From JBLHKE01 sp047619485 (GTDB taxonomy: Bacteria > Verrucomicrobiota > Verrucomicrobiia > Verrucomicrobiales > DEV007), in the NCBI GenBank assembly GCA_047619485.1, contig JBLHKE010000489.1, positions 1 to 6,048 on the forward strand: DNA of 6,048 bases, in the 5' to 3' direction. Positions within the stretch are counted from its first letter, which is position 1, and each line of letters begins with the position of its first letter. A model generated the notes under the pieces. The model was not told the DNA's origin. It searched no databases and was given only the letters and a program-made list of their open reading frames with translations. This document shows, one piece after another, positions 1-6,048 of this stretch. The translations under genes were made by a program, and so were the position numbers.

Positions 1-3
1 TCC

Positions 4-2184
4 ATGAGTTTTTTCAACCCACTGCTCCTGTTCGCGGCGCTCGGGATCGGACTACCGATCCTCGCGCACCTGCTCAACCGCCATAAGGTCAAGCGTACCG
101 ATTGGGCGGCAATGCAGTTTCTCAACCGCAACATGCGCGTGCGCTCGCGCCAGATCCGCCTGCGCGATTTGTTGCTCCTCTTCCTGCGTTGTCTTGCGCT
201 CATTCTTCTTGTGCTGGCTCTCTCCCGGCCAGCGTGGAAGGACGGGGTGGCCAGTTGGCTTCCGGGCGAAGCTCGGGCTGGGGTCGTCATCGGGATCGAC
301 GCCTCGTTCAGCATGGAGCACGGCGGGCAGGGCGCGAGCCGCTTCGACCGCGCTCTGGATCAGGTCGAGGCTATTAGCGAGCACATCCGACCTGGTGATC
401 CGGTCTCCGTCATCCTGCTCGGCGGCGAAGATCAAGTTCTCATCCGCAACATGGCCTTCAACCGGGAACGTTTTGCCGACGCCCTCAAGAAGGCGAAGGC
501 GGCGCCGGCCGGTCTAGATCTGGACCGTGTTCCCAAACGGCTCAAGGAGTTGGTCGACGACATGCAGGCACCGCAGAAGGAAGTCTACTTCATCACCGAC
601 GTGCAGGCGCGCGACTGGCGGCGGTCTTCGGCACGTTTCCAAGAGGCGCTCGCCGACCTGCGCAGCGATGCGGAGGTCTTCTTAGTCCCGGTGCCCGGTG
701 CCCCCGCGAACCTCGCGGTCACCGACCTCGACCTCGTCTCCGGCGTGCTGCGCAAGGGCACCTCCGCCCGCTACCAGTCCACGGTCAAGAACTACGGGAC
801 AGACCCGGTGTCCAACGTCGAGGTGCAGTGCCGGGTCGAGGGGGTGCAGATCGATAGCAAGACGATTCCGCTGATCGCCGCGGGGGCATCGGAGACCGTG
901 TCGCTGTTTGTCCCGTTCCACAATGCAGGCTCCACTCGTATCACCGCGGAGATCAGCGGTGACCTGCTCCCGACCGACAATGTGCGGCGGGTCGTGGCGG
1001 TCGTCAGTGACCGTGTCTCGGTGCTCTGCGTTGACGGTTCGGACGGGGATGCTGGCCGGCTCATCGTGTCCGCCTTACTTGCTCGCAGCGACGGAGCTCA
1101 GGACGAGGACTACGTGGTCCGTTCGGTGCCGTGGCTGTCACTACCGTCTGAGAAATTAGACGAGGTCGATGTGATCGTCCTCGCCGACGTTCCTGAGATC
1201 ACCCCGCAACAGGTCGAGCAGCTCTCGCGCCACGTCCGGCAGGGGAATGGCCTGATCTGGTTTGCCGGGAAAGATGTGAAAGCAGACGTGTGGAACGAGC
1301 GCTCGGCGAGCGGACCCAGCCCACTGCTCCCTGCCAAGCTCGGGTCGCCGGTCGATACCCGCACCGCGCTCGGCGCCGGTCGGCCGCTCGATCCCGCCAT
1401 GCCGGACCACAGCGTCTGCCTCCCGCTGCGCTCGCTCCCGGAAGACCTGTTCAGCGAGACGCGTTTCCTGACGCGGTTGGACGTCGAGCCAAATCCTGAC
1501 AGCTTCCCGATCCTCAGTCTGGCCGGGAGCGGCGCGCCGATCCTGCTGGAGCATTCGCTCGGCCGTGGGCACGTCTTCATGTTCACCACATCGGCCGATA
1601 CCAGGTGGAACAACATGGCGCAGACGCCGGTCTTTCCGATGCTGATGCAGCAGATCGTGACCTACCTCGCAGGACGGGAGTTCGAGCAACCACGCGTGGT
1701 TGGCGATTCGCTCTCGCTGTCCTACGTCGAACAACCAGACGCCAGCGATGCGGTTTTCGACACGCCCTCGAAAGAGACGATCACCGTCCCTGTCCGAGAA
1801 TACCGCAACCAATTTGTAGCGATGTTAGAGAATGCCAAAGAAGCTGGCTTCTACCTGGCGCGGGTCAGCGTGCAGGCGCCAGGGATGCCGGTGGCGGTCA
1901 ACGTCGACCCGGGCGAGTCGGACGTCTTGTCGCTGACTGCGGCGGATTTGAATACCAACCTCGAGGGGATCGACATCACGGTGGTCAACTCTGAGGCGGA
2001 ACTCACGGCGGCGATCGAGACTTCCCGCACCGGCCGTTCATCGTGGCGGCTGTTCATGATCGCGGGGCTCGTCTTCCTGTTAGTCGAAAGCCTTCTCGCC
2101 GATCGTCTCCGCAATCGGAAGCAATCGCGCAGCAAACAGGCGGATCCCGTCCCTGAAACCCTAACCGGAGCACCTGATGCCTGA
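4..2184 (+). CDS. BatA-like membrane protein with VWA domain and amidotransferase-like fold
   Basis: Membrane-anchored protein of the BatA-like family (N-terminal double-transmembrane domain, TIGR02226 type); function unproven, probably part of a MoxR-associated envelope complex. Seen in the 726-aa sequence: hydrophobic helices at about residues 5-24 and 55-75, separated by a strongly basic loop (about 26-54) that should be cytoplasmic; a VWA domain from about 92 to 232 with the metal-site motif D99-A-S101-F-S103 and a second-loop Asp at 199 (ITD); an Ig/CARDB-like segment at about 236-335; a Rossmann-like, class I glutamine amidotransferase-like region from about 336 to 560 that includes the segment RGHVFMFTTSADTRWNN (521-537); and a C-terminal helix at about 681-699 followed by a basic tail. 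The Thr expected in the MIDAS site is not evident around residues 168-176. No catalytic Cys elbow of an active amidotransferase is seen. The start fits the family N-terminus (MSFFNPLLL), but only three bases precede it, so its ribosome binding site is outside the window. It overlaps the next gene by 8 nt. Confidence 0.92.
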   Translation: MSFFNPLLLFAALGIGLPILAHLLNRHKVKRTDWAAMQFLNRNMRVRSRQIRLRDLLLLFLRCLALILLVLALSRPAWKDGVASWLPGEARAGVVIGIDASFSMEHGGQGASRFDRALDQVEAISEHIRPGDPVSVILLGGEDQVLIRNMAFNRERFADALKKAKAAPAGLDLDRVPKRLKELVDDMQAPQKEVYFITDVQARDWRRSSARFQEALADLRSDAEVFLVPVPGAPANLAVTDLDLVSGVLRKGTSARYQSTVKNYGTDPVSNVEVQCRVEGVQIDSKTIPLIAAGASETVSLFVPFHNAGSTRITAEISGDLLPTDNVRRVVAVVSDRVSVLCVDGSDGDAGRLIVSALLARSDGAQDEDYVVRSVPWLSLPSEKLDEVDVIVLADVPEITPQQVEQLSRHVRQGNGLIWFAGKDVKADVWNERSASGPSPLLPAKLGSPVDTRTALGAGRPLDPAMPDHSVCLPLRSLPEDLFSETRFLTRLDVEPNPDSFPILSLAGSGAPILLEHSLGRGHVFMFTTSADTRWNNMAQTPVFPMLMQQIVTYLAGREFEQPRVVGDSLSLSYVEQPDASDAVFDTPSKETITVPVREYRNQFVAMLENAKEAGFYLARVSVQAPGMPVAVNVDPGESDVLSLTAADLNTNLEGIDITVVNSEAELTAAIETSRTGRSSWRLFMIAGLVFLLVESLLADRLRNRKQSRSKQADPVPETLTGAPDA
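2167..2170 (+). promoter_or_regulatory. Ribosome binding site of the second gene
   Basis: GGAG lies inside the last codons of the first gene, six bases before the ATG at 2177. This good Shine-Dalgarno spacing supports that start, which overlaps the upstream stop codon (TGA at 2182-2184) by 8 nt. The arrangement suggests that ribosomes finishing the first gene restart on the second, which would keep the two products in a fixed ratio. Confidence 0.7.
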
Positions 2185-4561
2185 CGGATTCCTTTTCATA
2201 GCTAAAATCGAGCAGGTCTTTTGGGCTCGCCCGCTCTCCACCGGCACGCTTGTCGCGATCTCCGCTGCGATCGTGTTGCTGAGCCTCTTCCTCTACCGCC
2301 GCCCGTGGGGGTTGCCGCTGTGGCTGCGTTCATCGCTCGCGGTTGCCCGTGTGCTGGTGCTCGGCCTAGTCGTCGCCACCCTGCTCGAGCCGACTGCTGT
2401 TGTGACCGAATCCCACACGCGGGTGCGGAGCCTACCGGTGCTACTCGATGTCTCCGAAAGCATGTCGATGCAGGATCAGCGCAAACGTCCCGAGGACCTC
2501 GTCGACGCGGCCGCCGCGCTGGGCATGGTGTCACTCGGGGAGGACGCCGAGGCCGACCGCACCGTGATGCAGCTTGATGCGAAACAGCGTCAGGTGATCG
2601 CCTCGTCTTCGCGTCTTGATCTCGCCGCAGCCGTCCTGACAAAATCTGGCCGCCCGGTGTTCGAATCGCTCGGCGACTCGCTCGACCTCAGCTACCACAC
2701 CTTCGGCCAGACCCCGCGGCTGATCACCGATGCCGAAGTGGTGAGCGCCGAAGACCTTACCGGATTGGAAGCCACGCAGTCGGGGACCTCGATCGCCGCG
2801 TCACTCGAGGCGGTGGCGAACTCCGGTGGAATTCCCCCGGCGGGCATCGTCCTGCTCTCCGACGGTATCGACAATGCGAGTTCACAGCGATCGGAGGCGG
2901 TTTTGCGAGACCTCGGCGCGCGCGGCATCCCAGTCTACACCGTGCCGCTCGGCCTACCCGATCCGGATGATGTCTCAATCCGCAACATCGTCATGCAGGA
3001 GGTGGCCTTCTCGGGCGACCGCGTGCCGGTTCGCGTGCACCTCCAATCAGAGGGTTACGAGCGACGGACAGCGCGGCTGTCGGTGCTTCTAAATGATCGA
3101 CGCGTCTCCTCTCGGATCGTTCGCTTTGATGGCGGACTGCAATTCGAAGAGGTCGACTTTCGCGTTGATGTTTATGAGAAAGGCGCCGCACAGATCGACG
3201 TGATCATCGAGCCGTTTGACGATGAAGTCTCGATCGTAAACAATCGTGTTACGCGAAGTATCCGGGTGGTGAATGAAAAGGTCAACGTGCTCTACATCGA
3301 GGGCAATGCCCGATGGGAGTTTCGCTACTTGCGTGCGATCCTCAAACGCGACCCACGGATCAACGCCACCTTTATCGCGTCCAATGTCGGACCCGAGGTC
3401 GCACGCAACTCTCCGGAACACATCGAGCGGTTTCCGAGTAAGCGGGAAGAGGCCTTCAAGTATGACCTGGTCATCCTTGGCGACGTCGATGCCGCCTTCT
3501 TCAGCCCCGAGGAACTGGGTCTGCTGGAGGAGCTGATCCGCGACCGCGGCGGCTCGCTGCTGGTGCTCTGCGGCCCGATGCATACACCCGCCTCGTTCGT
3601 TGACACGCCGGTGCAGACCATGCTCCCAGTCCGGTTTGATGCCGAAGCTGGGTGGGAAAAAATCGCAGAATCGGTTTACCCGGTGCTGACCCCCGAAGGC
3701 CGAAGCAGCCTGGTGATGACACTGGAGAACGAGGAGGAGTTCAATGATCGTATCTGGAGCCGTATGGCACCGATGGATCAGTTGCCGCCGCTGCTGTCTG
3801 CCAAGCCTGGCGCGACCGTGTTCGCGGTGCTCTCCGACAGCACGGCACGGGACCAGAGCTACCCGTTGGTCGCTTGGCAGCGCTACGGGACGGGCAAGTG
3901 CATGTCGATCGCTTCGGACCGGCTGTGGCGGCTGCGTTACAAGACCGGCGACAAGTACCACTGGCGCGTCTGGTCGCAGTGCATCCAGTTCATGACACTC
4001 TCGCGGCTGATGGGTGAACACAAACGCATCCGCTTGGAAACCGACCGCTCGGTGTACCCCGTCAACGGTCAGTGCCGCTTGTATGCTCATGTTCTGGACG
4101 ACAACTTTGAGCCGATCGTCCAGCCGGTGTTTGAGGTTTACGTGACGAACATTGATGGCGACCAAGCAAAGGAACTCGTCAGCCTTCGGCCAGACAGGTC
4201 GCAACCCGGTCAGTATGAGGGCTACTTCTCGCCCCCGCAACCGGGACGCTACCGGATGGAGGCCAACGATGATGACCTCAAGGTGTCAAGCACCACGGAA
4301 TTCCAGGTTAGCGACATCCGGCAGGAGTTGCTGGACACCGACATGCGCCCCGACCACTTGCAACGCATCGCCGACCTGACCGGCGGTGCCAAGCTCGGGG
4401 TGCGCGAACTCCCCGAACTGACCTCCCTCGTGAATGGCGATCCGGTCACTATCACCCTGCGCTCCGAGCGCCCGCTGTGGGACAACGGCATCGTCGCCTT
4501 GTTGCTTGTCGGTCTGCTGGGGGCAGAATGGATTCTACGCAGGAGACACGACTTGCCATGA
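2177..4561 (+). CDS. Membrane VWA protein with intact MIDAS and amidotransferase-like domain
   Basis: 794-aa membrane protein of the VWA plus glutamine-amidotransferase-fold type found next to BatA-like genes; exact role unknown. Seen: helices at about residues 23-40 and 51-71 joined by a short basic loop (YRRPWGLPLWLR); a VWA domain from about 86 to 258 with the full metal-site set D91-V-S93-E-S95, T204 (SGTSIAASL) and D229 (LLSDGIDN); an Ig-like segment at about 265-366; a class I amidotransferase-like fold from about 368 to 610, marked by VLYIEGNARWEFRYLR (371-386), YDLVILGDVD (429-438) and GGSLLVLCGP (458-467); a second Ig-like domain at about 617-712; and a C-terminal helix at about 770-787 followed by RRRHDLP. 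About 108 residues separate the DxSxS motif from T204, which I think is longer than in compact VWA domains; the extra residues (about 100-165) are rich in Asp, Glu and Arg. C465 follows a strand but is not in a GxCxG elbow, so amidotransferase activity is unlikely. The domain order parallels the upstream gene. Its TGA overlaps the next start as ATGA. Confidence 0.93.
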   Translation: MPDGFLFIAKIEQVFWARPLSTGTLVAISAAIVLLSLFLYRRPWGLPLWLRSSLAVARVLVLGLVVATLLEPTAVVTESHTRVRSLPVLLDVSESMSMQDQRKRPEDLVDAAAALGMVSLGEDAEADRTVMQLDAKQRQVIASSSRLDLAAAVLTKSGRPVFESLGDSLDLSYHTFGQTPRLITDAEVVSAEDLTGLEATQSGTSIAASLEAVANSGGIPPAGIVLLSDGIDNASSQRSEAVLRDLGARGIPVYTVPLGLPDPDDVSIRNIVMQEVAFSGDRVPVRVHLQSEGYERRTARLSVLLNDRRVSSRIVRFDGGLQFEEVDFRVDVYEKGAAQIDVIIEPFDDEVSIVNNRVTRSIRVVNEKVNVLYIEGNARWEFRYLRAILKRDPRINATFIASNVGPEVARNSPEHIERFPSKREEAFKYDLVILGDVDAAFFSPEELGLLEELIRDRGGSLLVLCGPMHTPASFVDTPVQTMLPVRFDAEAGWEKIAESVYPVLTPEGRSSLVMTLENEEEFNDRIWSRMAPMDQLPPLLSAKPGATVFAVLSDSTARDQSYPLVAWQRYGTGKCMSIASDRLWRLRYKTGDKYHWRVWSQCIQFMTLSRLMGEHKRIRLETDRSVYPVNGQCRLYAHVLDDNFEPIVQPVFEVYVTNIDGDQAKELVSLRPDRSQPGQYEGYFSPPQPGRYRMEANDDDLKVSSTTEFQVSDIRQELLDTDMRPDHLQRIADLTGGAKLGVRELPELTSLVNGDPVTITLRSERPLWDNGIVALLLVGLLGAEWILRRRHDLP
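4541..4545 (+). promoter_or_regulatory. Candidate ribosome binding site of the third gene
   Basis: AGGAG, inside the end of the second gene, lies 12 bases before the ATG at 4558. The spacing is longer than ideal but the match is strong. It favours the 4558 start over an in-frame ATG at 4528, which has only a GGGGG run (4519-4523) four bases upstream. Termination-reinitiation at the ATGA overlap could also set the start without needing ideal spacing. Confidence 0.5.
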
Positions 4562-6048
4562 CCGATGCAAACCCACAGCTCACCCTCGAATCGCGCCTGC
4601 TCGCGGTGTGGCGCCGCACGCAGCGCAAACACTTCAGCTCCGGCTTGCTAGCCCTGTGCCGCTGGAGCATCCCGCTCTTTCTTGTCGGGATGGCGGTCGA
4701 CCGCTTGGCCTACCTGCCGACAGCTGGGCGGGCGGCGATCTTGGCGATCCTGCTATGCGTTTCCTTCTACAAGGCATGGAGCCTCGGCTGGTGTCACCTG
4801 CGTCGTTTCGATGCTGCGCGCACGGCATTGGCGATTGAGAAACAGCACGGTGCTCTCGAGAGCCTGCTCGTCACTGCCGTGCAACTCGGCAATTCCGAAC
4901 CGCCGTCCGGAACATCGGCGGCGCTCTGGAACTCAACCTGCAGCATGGCCGAGGGCAGCGCGCAGGACTTGGAACCCCGCAAGTTCGTCAACTTCAAGAG
5001 CCTGCGTCTGCCGCTCTGCATCACTGCGGTGTTGGCCGGCGTGATGCTGGTCTTCGCTGTGATCGACGGCCCGATTGTTAGCGCAGGTCTGGCGCGAATT
5101 TTCACGCCTTGGGTGGAGATCGAATACCCGACCAAAACCAAGCTCGACCTAGGGGTGGGAGATCTGGTGGTGAAGGAGGGAGACCGCGCCCAGATCGTGA
5201 TCGGGGTGTCCGGCGTCGTTCCCGGAACGGTGAAGCTCTCGCTGCGAACCGGCGAGGGACGCCCGCGCGAAATAGAGCTCGAGATCAGCGACGGAGGCTG
5301 TGAGTATACTATCGCCTCTGCCTCGCGTGACTTCAGCTACCGGATCAAGGCGGGGGACGCGCGCAGCGACTGGCACCAGGTGCGAGTGATCACCGCCCCG
5401 CGCATCGAAGCGGTGCAGGTTGGGCTCGAGTTTCCCGAATATCTCGAACGCCCGGCCGAAACGGTCGAAGCATTGACCCTGACCGTGCCACAGGAAACCA
5501 AGGTTCACTGGCAGCTTAACCTCGACCGCCCGATCAGTGCGGCGGTGCTCAACCGTGACGGCAAAGAACCGCTGCCGCTGCAGGTGACCAACGACGGCCG
5601 TCAGGTTGTCATTAAGGAAGAGGTGGACGCCTCGCGGGGCTACAGTTTCTCGTGGGTCGAAAAGGAATACGGGTTCGATTTCTCCAGCCCGCGCTATTAC
5701 TTGCAGGTCGCATCGGACCAGGCGCCGCGGGTCGAATTGACTTCGCCTGAATCGAATCTCGTCGCGATGATCGGTCGCCCGCTAAGCCTCGCTGTCCGCG
5801 TCCAGGACGATCACGGCATTGGCTCAACAGCCGTCGCCTATCGTGTGAATCAACGTGATGAAACAGCGGTTGAATTCAAGCTTGCCCCTCAGAGTGGGCA
5901 GGGCGAGCAGCCAATCGACTGGGACTACCGAGAGACGCTACCCGACCTGAAAATCGGCGACACCGTATCCTTCACCTTGGAAGTCAGCGACCGTTACCCG
6001 GGGCAGGACGGCCCGCACGTCGTTCGCTCGGACACACGGCGGATGACA
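4558..6048 (+). CDS. DUF4175-like membrane protein, N-terminal part (runs off the window)
   Basis: Open reading frame of 497 codons with no stop before the window edge, so the C-terminal part is missing. It resembles DUF4175-type proteins (TIGR02302-like), which are large membrane proteins of unknown function. Seen: a basic N-terminus (LLAVWRRTQRKHF); hydrophobic helices at about residues 29-48, 57-75 and 150-170; between the second and third, a helical stretch with an A-L-A-I-E-K-x-H-x-x-L-E-S-L pattern (90-103), predicted cytoplasmic; after 171 a beta-rich, probably periplasmic region. Within that region, FPEYLERPAETVEALTLTVP (292-311) and DQAPRVELTSPESN (387-400) followed by VRVQDDHGIGS (414-424) match the recurring 'P-x-Y' and 'D-x-x-P...DDxGI' modules I associate with this family. 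The ATG overlaps the TGA of the preceding gene by 4 nt, so it is probably translated from the same mRNA and works with the two VWA proteins. An in-frame ATG at 4528 would add ten residues (MDSTQETRLA). The reading frame is well supported; the family name is from recall. Confidence 0.85.
   Translation, partial: MTDANPQLTLESRLLAVWRRTQRKHFSSGLLALCRWSIPLFLVGMAVDRLAYLPTAGRAAILAILLCVSFYKAWSLGWCHLRRFDAARTALAIEKQHGALESLLVTAVQLGNSEPPSGTSAALWNSTCSMAEGSAQDLEPRKFVNFKSLRLPLCITAVLAGVMLVFAVIDGPIVSAGLARIFTPWVEIEYPTKTKLDLGVGDLVVKEGDRAQIVIGVSGVVPGTVKLSLRTGEGRPREIELEISDGGCEYTIASASRDFSYRIKAGDARSDWHQVRVITAPRIEAVQVGLEFPEYLERPAETVEALTLTVPQETKVHWQLNLDRPISAAVLNRDGKEPLPLQVTNDGRQVVIKEEVDASRGYSFSWVEKEYGFDFSSPRYYLQVASDQAPRVELTSPESNLVAMIGRPLSLAVRVQDDHGIGSTAVAYRVNQRDETAVEFKLAPQSGQGEQPIDWDYRETLPDLKIGDTVSFTLEVSDRYPGQDGPHVVRSDTRRMT

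Noticed and set aside
689..703. Short tandem repeat of ccggtgcc-like sequence
   Set aside because: Only about two copies, and it simply encodes VPVPGAP in the linker between the VWA and Ig-like domains; nothing suggests a functional repeat.
1156..1812. A 218-codon minus-strand frame, overlapping another minus-strand frame at 1110-1616
   Set aside because: Antisense to the conserved amidotransferase-like region of the first gene. Its translation is Arg-, Asp- and Glu-rich with no family resemblance, typical of a shadow frame.
2150..2200. Possible intergenic promoter or terminator between the first and second genes
   Set aside because: The genes overlap by 8 nt, and no stem-loop with a T-run or promoter-like pair of boxes was seen there. 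The same holds for the junction near 4558.
3541..3570. Possible active-site cysteine (C465 of the second protein) of a glutamine amidotransferase
   Set aside because: The surrounding residues (LLVLCGPMHTP) lack the GxCxG elbow, and no matching His-Glu pair is evident, so enzymatic activity is not claimed.
3089..4240. A 383-codon open frame on the minus strand
   Set aside because: It lies wholly antisense to the well-supported second gene, has no recognisable domain or membrane segment, and long antisense frames are common in GC-rich coding DNA.
4434..4838. A plus-strand frame of 134 codons spanning the junction of the second and third genes
   Set aside because: It overlaps both real genes out of frame. 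Its translation is Cys-, Arg- and Pro-rich and shows no domain, while the frame starting at 4558 gives clear membrane helices and family-like modules.

Overview
The window is GC-rich and almost entirely coding. Three genes on the + strand overlap head to tail, and no intergenic DNA is visible. All three encode membrane-anchored proteins with large domains predicted to lie outside the cytoplasm. No gene symbol is certain. No RNA genes, mobile elements, CRISPR arrays, promoters or terminators were found.

Layout: (1) 4-2184, a 726-aa BatA-like protein. It has an N-terminal two-helix anchor, a von Willebrand factor A (VWA) domain with a partly degenerate metal site, an Ig/CARDB-like segment, a class I glutamine amidotransferase-like fold and a C-terminal anchor. 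(2) 2177-4561, a 794-aa protein of the same general plan but with an intact MIDAS metal site and an extra Ig-like domain near the C-terminus. (3) 4558 to the window end (open at 6048), the first 497 residues of a DUF4175-like protein: three N-terminal membrane helices followed by repeated beta-rich modules. The 8-nt and 4-nt (ATGA) overlaps point to one polycistronic mRNA with coupled translation.

Organism: the BatA-like / VWA plus amidotransferase-fold / DUF4175-like order is known to me from Planctomycetota and Verrucomicrobiota, usually downstream of a MoxR AAA+ ATPase and a DUF58 protein. The N-terminal sequence of the first protein looks slightly more verrucomicrobial to me, but this is recall and not a search result. 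The MoxR and DUF58 genes would lie upstream of base 1 and are not seen here.

How the genes may work together: in MoxR-VWA systems the ATPase is thought to act as a chaperone or remodeller, with VWA proteins as metal-dependent adaptors. The positive-inside rule places both VWA domains here on the periplasmic side, so the genes plausibly encode an envelope complex. Its substrate is unknown. The locus is best described as a conserved but functionally uncharacterised system, not a newly discovered one.
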